Notes: a model not told the origin generated them from the sequence alone. DNA of 6,425 nt from Planctomycetaceae bacterium (GCA_031267635.1 JAIRYX010000451.1:1-6425), one strand, 5' to 3'. Numbered from the stretch's first letter, positions 1-6,247 are shown. Translations and numbers: made by a program.

Positions 1-8
1 AGGAAGAA

Positions 9-1199
9 ATGATGCGAAAAACAATAAATTTAACAGCGTGTCTCGTTTGCAGTTGCATTTTGGGGAATGGAATGTTCCTTTCTGTTTCAGCACAAACGCA
101 GCGGCTGGCAAATACGATCTCTTCGATTCAGTCGCCGCCGGTACCAATTGCACAGCCGTTGGTCAATCTTACGCCGGAGCAAGCGGCGGCAAATCCGATT
201 TTGAGCGCGCGGCTTGCGTCGCTGTTCCCAGAGGAGCGAAACAGCGTTCTGGTGAATGAAGTCAGCAATCGGGGCGTTGTGAATATCAACACGAAAAGCC
301 AACAAGCCGATTTCATTTTCCGTATTGAATCGGAAAACGGCGGGAGCGGCGTCGTTTTCGACAAGCGGGGACACATTATCACAAATTATCATGTCGTTGA
401 GGATGCGCGGGAAATTCATGTGACATTGTTTAACGGGAATACTTACGACGCGATTCCGGTCGGCGGCGATCCGGCGACGGATCTTGCGGTGTTGAAAGTT
501 GACGCGCCGCAGGCGGAGTTGTTTCCTATTGTACTGGGCGATTCGGCACAACTTTTGGTCGGTGAAAAAATTTACGCGATTGGAAATCCGTTTGGGTTGG
601 AACGCACATTCACGAGCGGCGTAATTTCTAATCTTAATCGCGCTATCGGAAGCCAGCAGCGGGGACGAACAATCAAACAGGTGATTCAAATTGACGCGGC
701 AATCAATCATGGAAGCTCCGGCGGGGCGTTGTTGAACACGGCGGGGCAACTGATCGGCATTAACACGGCGATTGCGAGTCAGTCGGGAGATAACGCGGGA
801 GTCGGTTTTGCGATTCCGGTCAATACGGTGGCTCGTATCGTTCCGATGCTTATCAAAGACGGCAAAGTGATTCGACCGGACGTCGGGATTTATCGAGTGT
901 TGAGCGGCGAAGAAGGCGGCGTGTATGCGGTTCTTATCGAGCAAGGCGGACCGGCGGACAAAGCGGGCGTGATAGGTCCCATGCCGATTGTTGAACAAGT
1001 ACGAAGCCCCGGTTTCTTTTCGGAACGGCGAAGTATCAAACGGGCGGAACCCGATTTAATTACTGCGGTGAATAACAAGCCGGTTAATTCGGGAGAAGAT
1101 TTTATCACGTTTGTCGAAGAAAATCGTCCGGGAGAGACAATTGTTTTAACGATAGTCCGTAAAGGGAAACAACTGAATATTCCGGTAACGCTGAAATAA
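9..1199 (+). CDS. HtrA/Deg-type periplasmic serine protease with one PDZ domain
   Basis: Secreted trypsin-like protease of the HtrA/Deg family, expected to degrade or refold damaged proteins in the periplasm. Residues 1-28 form a signal peptide (basic MMRK, hydrophobic core, likely cleavage after SVSA). After a linker the protease domain runs from about 85 to 280. The triad is visible: His128 in ITNYHVV, Asp158 in PATDLAVLK and Ser237 in HGSSGGAL. The last motif replaces the usual GNSGGP with GSSGGA; the serine and both following glycines are kept. A single PDZ-like domain covers about 288-392, with ITAVNNKPVNSGEDF near its end. Length (396 aa) suits a one-PDZ Deg protease. AGGA at 1-4 is better spaced for the second ATG at 12, so the true start may be one codon later. 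The gene is convergent with the lptE cluster. The family call is firm; I do not assign degP, degQ or degS. Confidence 0.93.
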   Translation: MMRKTINLTACLVCSCILGNGMFLSVSAQTQRLANTISSIQSPPVPIAQPLVNLTPEQAAANPILSARLASLFPEERNSVLVNEVSNRGVVNINTKSQQADFIFRIESENGGSGVVFDKRGHIITNYHVVEDAREIHVTLFNGNTYDAIPVGGDPATDLAVLKVDAPQAELFPIVLGDSAQLLVGEKIYAIGNPFGLERTFTSGVISNLNRAIGSQQRGRTIKQVIQIDAAINHGSSGGALLNTAGQLIGINTAIASQSGDNAGVGFAIPVNTVARIVPMLIKDGKVIRPDVGIYRVLSGEEGGVYAVLIEQGGPADKAGVIGPMPIVEQVRSPGFFSERRSIKRAEPDLITAVNNKPVNSGEDFITFVEENRPGETIVLTIVRKGKQLNIPVTLK

Positions 1200-1222
1200 G
1201 AAAAAGAAATGCAATCCTCGCA

Positions 1223-1244
1223 AGCGCGGCGTTACGCCGCCGCT
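1223..1244. terminator. GC-rich hairpin between convergent genes, possible bidirectional terminator
   Basis: AGCG-CGGCG, a TTA loop, then CGCCG-(C)-CGCT form a 9-bp stem with one bulged C. It lies in the 72-base gap between the stop of the protease gene and the stop of lptE. On the plus strand it is followed only by TTATCT. On the minus strand a T-rich stretch (TTTCTTTTTCTT, 1211-1200) follows about 12 bases later. The position fits a shared terminator, but the U-tract is poor on both sides. Confidence 0.45.
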
Positions 1245-1271
1245 TTATCTCAATTCATTTTCCGTCGCCTG

Positions 1272-1874
1272 TCACCAAGACAATTGCATCATATCGACGA
1301 TCTGGTCGGCGGTTTTTTCGATAGCGTCTTGCGAGGCGGTGGCGTAAGAATGTCCCATTTCGGCGACCATATCGGAGCCGGTGGTGATGTCGGCGTCGGC
1401 GTTATTCCAGACAATCGGACTCATCGTGCGAAGCGTATTTCCTCGCCGATCTTTCCATTGCACCAGTACGGCAAATTCGACTTTCTTTTGACGTGTTCCT
1501 GCGTAATCGTCGGTCAGCGTAACGGTTTGTCGCTCGTTGCTTAATTTGCCGGTCAGTATGCTGTCCGCCGTTTTGCGATGCACCACTTTATACGGCGTGC
1601 GTTGCTCGATTTTCCGTACCACCGCTTCGGTCAGCCGCTCGCCGAGATTACGGCGATAAGTATTGTTCTCGAACATCGGAACATAAACCGTTTTGATTTC
1701 TTGATTATAAAGCTTGTTCGTCCCGACTTGATAACCGGCGCAGCCGCAGAACGTAAAAAATAAAACGTAAAAAGCAAAAAGGAAATCGCAAAACGTAGAG
1801 CGTTGGAGAACGCGGAATTTCAACGGATTACTTTTGGCCGTCTCCGGTTTTTTAGGTTGAAGAAAACTATTCAT
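1272..1874 (-). CDS. lptE: LptE-like LPS-assembly lipoprotein
   Basis: Outer-membrane lipoprotein of the LptE family, which partners the LptD barrel in placing LPS in the outer leaflet. The 200-aa protein has a long N-terminus of about 28 residues, a hydrophobic segment (FLFAFYVLFFTF, 31-42) and a lipobox-like FCGC in which Cys45 would be lipidated and followed by AGYQ. The mature domain starts with KTVYVPMFENNTYRRNLGER (61-80) and an amphipathic helix (LTEAVVRKIEQRTPYKV), typical of LptE and, as I recall, close to planctomycete versions. Residues 105-165 alternate polar and hydrophobic like beta strands, and a helix ends the protein (MVAEMGHSYATASQDAIEK onward). The start lies 2 bases after the upstream stop with no clear Shine-Dalgarno, so translation is probably coupled to the upstream gene. 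A TTG at codon 18 is a less likely start. Confidence 0.85.
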   Translation of the reverse strand: MNSFLQPKKPETAKSNPLKFRVLQRSTFCDFLFAFYVLFFTFCGCAGYQVGTNKLYNQEIKTVYVPMFENNTYRRNLGERLTEAVVRKIEQRTPYKVVHRKTADSILTGKLSNERQTVTLTDDYAGTRQKKVEFAVLVQWKDRRGNTLRTMSPIVWNNADADITTGSDMVAEMGHSYATASQDAIEKTADQIVDMMQLSW

Positions 1875-1876
1875 TG

Positions 1877-2434
1877 TTACGGCGTATTCTTTTGCGATGA
1901 ATGAATCGTGTAGAAAAGTATGTCATTCGTTCCAAGAGTGTGTATCGTTCTAAAATCAATCAAAATTTTTTCAAGAGAAATGTCAATATTACGCTTTTCT
2001 TGAATTGGATTATTTTCATTACCGTTCCAACATATCATAAGTTCACAAAAATACCCGGTATTGACAGTCGCTTCAATGCATCGAAATAATTCGTTATTAT
2101 CTGTATGTGAATCACGAATTTCCTTTGCCATCTCCTGAAATTCATCAAGCGTTTCCGGTGGGGGATAATTATGATTCCACCATTGCATTCCAGTTTCCGA
2201 AGACACGCTACCTTTTAGTAACTCCTGCTCTGTTTGTTTCAATAATTCTTCTGTAATTTCTACGTATCCAAAACCGCATCCGCATTGTGTACGAGAACCG
2301 CAATAATAAGTAAACTTTTGCGTAAAACACGAAAAGCGTTCATTAGTACGAGCGATATTGAATTTCCGATTGTTTTCGTCAAATGGAATATCTTCAATTT
2401 CGCAGTCTGTTGAGAGATAACACACAAGACACAT
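1877..2434 (-). CDS. Small cysteine-rich protein of unknown function, AT-rich insert in the operon
   Basis: A 185-aa protein I cannot assign to a function. It has no signal peptide or membrane segment, so it is probably cytoplasmic. Ten cysteines are present (2, 5, 11, 36, 45, 51, 53, 119, 130, 135); seven lie in the first 53 residues, around YYCGSRTQCGCGFGY (43-57), which could bind metal. I recall uncharacterised bacterial proteins with a similar MC..YLxxD start and a YYxGSxxxCGCGF motif, but have not checked this. The second half is acidic and mixed helix/strand (TLDEFQEMAKEIRDSH, 95-110; a hydrophobic C-terminal strand, DILFYTIH). AAAAGG at 2443-2448 is a good ribosome site 8 bases before the ATG. 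GC is about 36% by hand count, far below both neighbours, and the stop is 2 bases from the lptE start. This suggests later acquisition into the cluster. Confidence 0.75.
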   Translation of the reverse strand: MCLVCYLSTDCEIEDIPFDENNRKFNIARTNERFSCFTQKFTYYCGSRTQCGCGFGYVEITEELLKQTEQELLKGSVSSETGMQWWNHNYPPPETLDEFQEMAKEIRDSHTDNNELFRCIEATVNTGYFCELMICWNGNENNPIQEKRNIDISLEKILIDFRTIHTLGTNDILFYTIHSSQKNTP

Positions 2435-2517
2435 AGATTATACCTTTTCTACATTTTGAAAAATTGGATCAATACAAATTGCTTCCACATCGCGATCTGC
2501 ACTCTGTTCTTTTATCT
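2435..2517 (-). other. Intergenic spacer with a coding-like 19-codon tail
   Basis: This 83-base spacer separates the TPR gene from the cysteine-rich gene. Read on the minus strand from about 2497 to the TAA at 2438-2440, it gives DRDVEAICIDPIFQNVEKV and a stop, ending 3 bases before the next start codon. The peptide looks like an ordinary protein C-terminus and shares the AT-rich composition of the cysteine-rich gene. It may be the severed 3' end of a gene that arrived with that gene. The open frame continues into the TPR gene, but there it is arginine-rich and looks like a shadow. The stretch is short and chance is possible. Confidence 0.25.
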
Positions 2518-4479
2518 TTATCTTACAAATATTCCTTTGATTTTTGCCAAGGTGGAGACCGGTTCGGGCGGAAGGTCGCGGATTTCTGCGATTCGTTTTC
2601 TTGCTTTTTCCGCGTATTTGGTTGCCGGATATTTTTCCAGTAATAATTCGTATTGTAGCCGTGCGGCGAGATATTCTTTGCGGGCGTCGTAAAATTGTCC
2701 CGTTACCCAAAGTTTTTCCGCCTTACTTTCCGTTACTTCATTGCGAACTTTCAAAATTTCATTTTGCGCGTCCGAATCAAGCCGCGAGGCATGTTGCTGC
2801 AATAACTGATCGGCAATTTCTCCCGCTTGATTGATTTGTGCCGCATCGTAATCCGCGCCGAGACTCGCATATTTATGACAAACCGCCTCCCATCGCATCG
2901 CATCAACAATGTATTCGCTGTTCGGATAAAAATCGCGCAACTGCTTAAAACATTCAGCGGCATGTTCGTAATTTACGTCGCCCTGAACTTTCGACGCTCG
3001 CCGCATATACGAAACCGCCAGCAAATAAACGCTGTCGTCCGCAAGCGGATCACGAGGACAGTTGATATAAATCGTTTCCAACACACTTTTCGCGTGTTTG
3101 AAAGTGTCGAATGTCGGACGCGATTTGTCCGAAACGTTGATATAACCCGATTTTCCTTCCAGCTGTTTAATCCAAGTTTTGGCGATTTCATATAAATTTT
3201 TGATGATTTCCGATTTGTATTGCGAACTTGGAAAGTCGAGAATAATTCGTTTGTATTGCATCGCCGCGTCGTAATTTCGTCCTGCCCGATAATAACATTC
3301 CGCCGCATGATAACGCGAGTCTTCTTCAAGAATCGTTTTCGGCGCATAGTATGCCGCCCATTCAAACCGGTCTGCCGCTTTCGCGTATTTTTCCGCTTTC
3401 ATCGCGTCAAGACCGTCCTGAAAAAGTTTTTTGGCTTGATCTTCGCTTGGACCAAGTCCTACCCAGCGTTTCATTTGTTCGCCGACCCGCATCGGATCAA
3501 GCATCGAAAAATCGAAATAATGTTTTTCTTCCGCTTCCCAATCGTAAGCGTATTCATCTTGTTTCGCTCCTTCCTCGTGGAACGAAACTAATAAATTTCC
3601 CAACGGCGTACGGTCGTCGGGACGACCGACAGTCCGAAAATCAAGCGGTCCGCCGTAAGACGGCAACGGTTCCATCCATGCGTCGGTATTTTTCGTTTCT
3701 TTGATAAGCAGCCATCGTTGATAATTTTCACGATCCGCCGCCGCGCGGTCGTTTGGATGTTCTTTCGGCGAAGACAATAAGGATTCGGAAACGTTCACGT
3801 CGTTGGAATTTGCCGATTGAAATGCCGGAACCGTTCCGCCGGTTTGACCTGTCGTGCCGAAAGCGTTTTCGACCGGCGAATGAAACGCAATCAACGGCGT
3901 ATCGCCCGGCAACCCGTTTGCTCCTATTGTCGGCATGGAAGAAACGGCGGAAACATCCGGCGTTTGAAATTGCGGAACTTCAAAGACCGGAACATTCATC
4001 GTATTGATATTGGCGTTCGCGTTGATGTTTGCGCTAATATTTGTGTTCGTGTTGAAGTTTGTGTTTACATTATCAATCGGCGCGACAAACGTGTTATTCG
4101 CGGGATTCGCCGCAACAGGATAAGCCGCCGCATCCATGACGACCGGCTGTTGTCCTGCGGGGAATTGTTGTATCGGCTGTGGTTGCGGAACAGAGTAAAT
4201 CGACGTTTGCGGCGTCGGCTGCTGCGAAACCGACGGTTGTATTTGCGGTTCTGTTGTTACGGGATAAGCGTAAGAAGGAGCTTGATTCGCAATCGCCGGA
4301 TAACTTTGGTTTTGCGGATACGATGTGTTAGGGTAAACCGCCGCGTTTTCTGCCGACAGATTTCCATACGCCGGACTTCCCGGGTTAACGGCATTATTGG
4401 ACAACTGAAACTGCGCATAAACCGGTAGCGTAAAAATTACCAAAACGAACAAAATAAACGTATAAAAATATCTGGACAT
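2518..4479 (-). CDS. Exported TPR protein, BamD/YfiO-like C-terminal region with long low-complexity N-terminus
   Basis: A 653-aa exported protein. MSRYFYTFILFVLVIFTLPVYA (1-22) is a signal peptide, apparently ordinary rather than lipoprotein type (A|QFQ, no Cys). Residues 23-235 are low complexity, rich in Pro, Gln, Asn, Ala and Tyr, with an alternating-Asn tract near 137-159. From about 345 to 635 helical repeats of TPR type follow: AKKLFQDGLDAMKAEKYAKAADRFEWAAYYAP, then ESD-like helices with RAGRNYDAAMQYKRIILDFPSS and YPNSEYIVDAMRW. The last repeat ends YPATKYAEKARKRIAEI. The tail of each repeat (DFP/FYPNS/KYPATKY) resembles BamD, the lipoprotein of the BAM complex, so a role in outer-membrane protein assembly is plausible but inferred. 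I chose ATG at 4479; an in-frame TTG at 4494 would add five residues, but GAG 7 bases before the ATG suits the later start. It is the first gene of the minus-strand cluster. Confidence 0.85.
   Translation of the reverse strand: MSRYFYTFILFVLVIFTLPVYAQFQLSNNAVNPGSPAYGNLSAENAAVYPNTSYPQNQSYPAIANQAPSYAYPVTTEPQIQPSVSQQPTPQTSIYSVPQPQPIQQFPAGQQPVVMDAAAYPVAANPANNTFVAPIDNVNTNFNTNTNISANINANANINTMNVPVFEVPQFQTPDVSAVSSMPTIGANGLPGDTPLIAFHSPVENAFGTTGQTGGTVPAFQSANSNDVNVSESLLSSPKEHPNDRAAADRENYQRWLLIKETKNTDAWMEPLPSYGGPLDFRTVGRPDDRTPLGNLLVSFHEEGAKQDEYAYDWEAEEKHYFDFSMLDPMRVGEQMKRWVGLGPSEDQAKKLFQDGLDAMKAEKYAKAADRFEWAAYYAPKTILEEDSRYHAAECYYRAGRNYDAAMQYKRIILDFPSSQYKSEIIKNLYEIAKTWIKQLEGKSGYINVSDKSRPTFDTFKHAKSVLETIYINCPRDPLADDSVYLLAVSYMRRASKVQGDVNYEHAAECFKQLRDFYPNSEYIVDAMRWEAVCHKYASLGADYDAAQINQAGEIADQLLQQHASRLDSDAQNEILKVRNEVTESKAEKLWVTGQFYDARKEYLAARLQYELLLEKYPATKYAEKARKRIAEIRDLPPEPVSTLAKIKGIFVR
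4003..4071 (-). repeat. Alternating-asparagine tract inside the TPR protein gene
   Basis: In this stretch nearly every second residue is Asn (NVNTNFNTNTNISAN, then INANANINTMNV). At DNA level it is an imperfect short repeat of AAY plus one variable codon, with blocks such as GTGTTCGTGTTGAAGTTTGT on the plus strand. It lies in the disordered N-terminal half and probably grew by slippage, acting as a spacer. Confidence 0.6.
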
Positions 4480-4803
4480 CCTTGTCTCTTTCAATTTTAT
4501 TTTTTATCCGCAAAAATCACAGCGACATAGAAGAGTAACAAATTCCCGATAGCGGTACAAGAGCAATTTAAAATTTTTATCTGTAACGTTTTTCTGCAAA
4601 AATAGAGAGAAATATTTTTCAATTTTCGTCAATGTGAAGCGAATCATTGAAATGAAAATTTTAGTTTCAGACTAAATAGGGTGATGTTTTTTGGGTAAAA
4701 TTGACTGTAGTACAAAGTCACGCAATTTCACTTGGCATTTTTCAACGTAAAATACCTATAAATTTGACATTTTTCACATCAAGGGAAATGAGGAACTTCG
4801 TAA

Positions 4804-4869
4804 GAGTTACCCAGTTGCCGTGCGAATCTATTTGGTTGGGCGACTGAATAGTTACGTCTATTTTATTTC
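4804..4869 (+). repeat. Structured repeat element, left copy
   Basis: Left member of an inverted pair flanking cysC. CAGTTGCC (4812-4819) pairs with GGCGACTG (4839-4846), allowing one G-T pair. The 19-base loop contains GTGCGAATC. After the stem come GAATAGTTAC (4846-4855) and a T-rich tail (TCTATTTTATTTC). The other copy, on the minus strand, has the same blocks in the same order: CAGTT, GTGCGgAT, TGG, TTGGG, GAATAGTTAC and a T-rich tail. It could be a MITE or REP-like element, an insertion-sequence end, or a structured RNA. Confidence 0.55.
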
Positions 4870-4883
4870 TTTAACGCCATTCC

Positions 4884-4913
4884 TTGACATATTTGGAAAA
4901 TACTCAATAATAA
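4884..4913 (+). promoter_or_regulatory. Candidate sigma70-type promoter for cysC
   Basis: TTGACA at 4884-4889 matches the -35 consensus. TAATAA at 4908-4913, after an 18-base spacer, is a fair -10. Transcription would start near 4920 and give a leader of about 85 bases before cysC. The promoter lies just downstream of the left structured repeat. Confidence 0.45.
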
Positions 4914-5005
4914 CGAAATGCAATATTGACTTAATCCATCGGTATTACGTATTGCGTTTGATTTCTCTAAACCACAGTACGAAAAAACAGAAAAAGGTTT
5001 TAAAT

Positions 5006-5665
5006 ATGATGAGCGAACAAAACAAAGTCGAAGTTCATTGGCATGAACATTCGGTCGTGCGCGAAGAACGCGAAACAATGAACGGCAACAAAGGTTGCGT
5101 CATTTGGTTTACTGGCTTGAGTGCGTGCGGTAAAAGCACGATCGCCAATCTTGTTGATCATAAATTAAACGCTCTGAAAAAACATAGTTTTGTACTTGAC
5201 GGCGACAATGTACGTCATGGACTCAATGCCGGTACTGGAATGCTTAAAGATGAACACGGTGAAGAATTTGCCAAACGGTTCGGGTTGGGATTTTCGGCAC
5301 AAGACCGTGAAGAGAATATTCGCCGCATCGGCGCGGTAGCGAAATTATTTGCCGAGTCAGGAATTATTGCGTTGACCGCATTTATTAGTCCATACCGCAT
5401 GGATCGTGACCGTGTCCGTAAAACGTTGCAAGTTGGCGATTTTATTGAAGTTTTCGTAGATGCTCCGTTAGAAGTTTGCGAGAAACGTGACCCGAAAGGA
5501 CTTTACAAAAAAGCTCGTGCCGGAGAATTAAAAGGTTTTACCGGCATTGATGATCCATATGAAGCCCCGCTTTCGCCGGAACTTGTTTTAGACGCCGCTG
5601 TTAAATCTGCCGAGCAGCTTGCTGACGAAGTAATTGAGTATATTAGTTCCAAAGGTAAAATTTGA
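5006..5665 (+). CDS. cysC: Adenylylsulfate (APS) kinase CysC
   Basis: Cytoplasmic kinase that transfers phosphate from ATP to adenosine 5'-phosphosulfate, making PAPS for sulfate assimilation or sulfation. The 219-aa protein has a Walker A loop GLSACGKST (37-45), the DGDNVRHGLN substrate motif (65-74), REENIRR (101-107), Ser128 in FISPYR at the usual phosphoserine site, and RDPKGLYKKARAGELKGFTG (161-180) followed by IDDPYEAP. Between GLN and GFS it has 20 residues where most CysC proteins have about three. This insert (AGTGMLKDEHGEEFAKRFGL) is, as I recall, shared by planctomycete CysC. AAAGG at 4993-4997 sits 8 bases before the ATG at 5006; the ATG at 5009 is the alternative. The gene stands alone, with no cysD/cysN or sulfotransferase in view, so its use of PAPS cannot be read from context. 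It lies between two inverted structured repeats. Confidence 0.96.
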   Translation: MMSEQNKVEVHWHEHSVVREERETMNGNKGCVIWFTGLSACGKSTIANLVDHKLNALKKHSFVLDGDNVRHGLNAGTGMLKDEHGEEFAKRFGLGFSAQDREENIRRIGAVAKLFAESGIIALTAFISPYRMDRDRVRKTLQVGDFIEVFVDAPLEVCEKRDPKGLYKKARAGELKGFTGIDDPYEAPLSPELVLDAAVKSAEQLADEVIEYISSKGKI

Positions 5666-5685
5666 AGTCTCTTGATTTTTTGTTG

Positions 5686-5725
5686 TTTGGGGGCGTAGGC
5701 GTCTGTTTACCCTTGCCTCCCCAAA
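5686..5725 (+). terminator. Hairpin after cysC, possible transcript end
   Basis: TTTGGGG (5686-5692) pairs with CCCCAAA (5719-5725), and inside it AGGC (5697-5700) pairs with GCCT (5715-5718). The left arm has a 4-base bulge and the loop has 14 bases. It begins 21 bases after the cysC stop. No T-tract follows, so it is not a classical intrinsic terminator. It may be a transcript-protecting hairpin or a weak terminator. Confidence 0.3.
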
Positions 5726-5777
5726 ATCTGAAATAGCCGCAATCAGTTCAACGCGTTGCAATACGTTTCTTTGTGGT

Positions 5778-5808
5778 AAAAAAAATAAGCGGTAACTATT
5801 CGGTTACC
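5778..5808 (-). terminator. Minus-strand intrinsic-terminator-like hairpin
   Basis: On the minus strand GGTAAC, a CGAATA loop and GTTACC form a 6-bp stem, followed after GCTTA by eight consecutive T (5785-5778). This is a fair intrinsic terminator shape, though the stem is short. No minus-strand gene lies to its right in the window, so it either closes an unseen small RNA or is a by-product of the repeat element that contains it. Confidence 0.4.
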
Positions 5809-5848
5809 CAAGCCACAGAAATCCGCACCGGATAACTGTAGAGTTAAC
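5778..5848 (-). repeat. Structured repeat element, right copy (inverted)
   Basis: Right member of the pair flanking cysC, read on the minus strand. In order it shows GTTAACTCTACAG, TTATCCGGTGCGGAT, TGGCTTGGGTAAC, CGAATAGTTAC and a run of eight T. The CAGTTATCC arm can pair with GGGTAACCG (8 of 9 positions), matching the stem of the left copy with different bases. Three local hairpins compete with it: GGTAAC/GTTACC (5791-5808), ATCCG/CGGAT (5821-5833) and TAACT/AGTTA (5833-5846). Confidence 0.55.
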
Positions 5849-6150
5849 AGACTTTATCATTGCCGCCCTTATTTATCAAGTTTCTCTTAATACCTCATGC
5901 TACGCATTTGGGGTCTACATTTAAGGAAGTTATAGTAGCATTGATGAGTAATACTGGCATGACGACAAGCTTTACATAGATGAAAACGAAACGATTAGTG
6001 GATATTGGGATCACAGTCAAGGACGTAACGAGAAGGGGAGCAACCTTTTGACGGTGTTTTATCACAGTCAACCGCCTGCATTTTTATTCCCTAAAAACCG
6101 AATAAGTTGATACTCATGAGTCCGTAATTTTTTCTGATGACGTCAAAAAA
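5849..6150. other. Gene-free stretch upstream of the HU-like gene
   Basis: No convincing gene is visible. ATGCTAC (5897-5903) and GTAGCAT (5935-5941) can pair across a 31-base loop. ATCACAGTCAA occurs twice as a direct repeat (6010-6020 and 6061-6071, 51 bases apart). Short palindromes are ACTCATGAGT (6112-6121) and TGACGTCA (6138-6145). A plus-strand frame of 52 codons without stop (5952-6107) spans the direct repeat but has no start codon or recognisable motif. Confidence 0.5.
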
Positions 6151-6157
6151 ACCTCTT

Positions 6158-6217
6158 GAGTTTTTATAAAAACTCCTCGATATTTTTAAAAAACTCCTTG
6201 AGTTTTATCTAAAACTC
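6158..6217. repeat. Three 18-bp palindromes at 21-bp spacing, operator-like array
   Basis: Palindrome 1 (6158-6175) is the perfect GAGTTTTTATAAAAACTC. Palindrome 2 (6179-6196), GATATTTTTAAAAAACTC, has a degenerate left arm. Palindrome 3 (6200-6217) has arms GAGTTTTA and TAAAACTC around TC. Starts are exactly 21 bp apart, about two helical turns, so all would face the same side of the DNA. The 21-bp unit can be traced in four copies starting at 6151, 6172, 6193 and 6214; the fourth carries the promoter's -35 box. Likely roles are cooperative regulator binding or intrinsic bending by phased A/T tracts. Confidence 0.7.
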
Positions 6218-6247
6218 TTGACATATCGGTATTGCCTCCTTTATAAT
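6218..6247 (+). promoter_or_regulatory. Consensus sigma70-type promoter of the HU-like gene
   Basis: TTGACA (6218-6223) and TATAAT (6242-6247) both match consensus exactly and are 18 bases apart. The start of transcription would fall near 6254, leaving a leader of roughly 23 bases. The -35 box directly follows the third palindrome of the upstream array. Confidence 0.75.

Larger units (their letters stand above)
4495..5005. other. Divergent intergenic region between the TPR cluster and cysC
   Basis: This stretch holds no convincing gene. It is AT-rich and must contain promoters for both directions. For the minus-strand cluster I see only weak candidates, such as TTGTAC and TACTCT 17 bases apart around 4520-4555. 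A 22-bp imperfect palindrome lies at 4648-4669, overlapped by a perfect TTTAGT/ACTAAA stem at 4660-4676. TTGGCA (4732-4737) and TATAAA (4757-4762) form a poor plus-strand promoter with a 19-base spacer. The repeat at 4804-4869 and a better promoter at 4884-4913 are listed separately. The cysC frame stays open upstream to 4820, but that extension does not read like protein. Confidence 0.6.

Noticed and set aside
87..998. 303-aa minus-strand frame across the protease gene
   Set aside because: It is antisense to a gene with an intact catalytic triad; its Arg/Asn/His-rich composition is that of a shadow frame.
2436..2441. TATAAT on the minus strand just before the cysteine-rich gene
   Set aside because: It is only 2 bases before the start codon, so transcription would begin inside the gene, and no -35 box stands at the right distance.
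2438..2710. 90-aa minus-strand frame overlapping the end of the TPR gene
   Set aside because: Its first three quarters are arginine-rich, as expected for a shadow of the TPR gene. Only the last 19 codons look protein-like, and they are reported separately.
3817..4428. 203-aa plus-strand frame across the low-complexity part of the TPR gene
   Set aside because: It is extremely arginine-rich, which reflects the antisense of Asn/Pro/Ala-rich coding sequence.
4820..5005. In-frame upstream extension of cysC by 62 residues
   Set aside because: It overlaps the structured repeat and the likely promoter, does not resemble any CysC N-terminus, and a good Shine-Dalgarno precedes the ATG at 5006.
5791..5848. 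Integron attC site, because of paired hairpins with GTTA/TAAC ends
   Set aside because: The ends do not fit the RYYYAAC and GTTRRRY core patterns and there is no integrase or cassette series in view.
5952..6107. Open plus-strand frame of 52 codons (reads DDKLYIDENETISGYWDHSQ and onward)
   Set aside because: It has no start codon or ribosome site and no recognisable motif. A frame of this length is expected by chance; it could be a fossil but cannot be supported.
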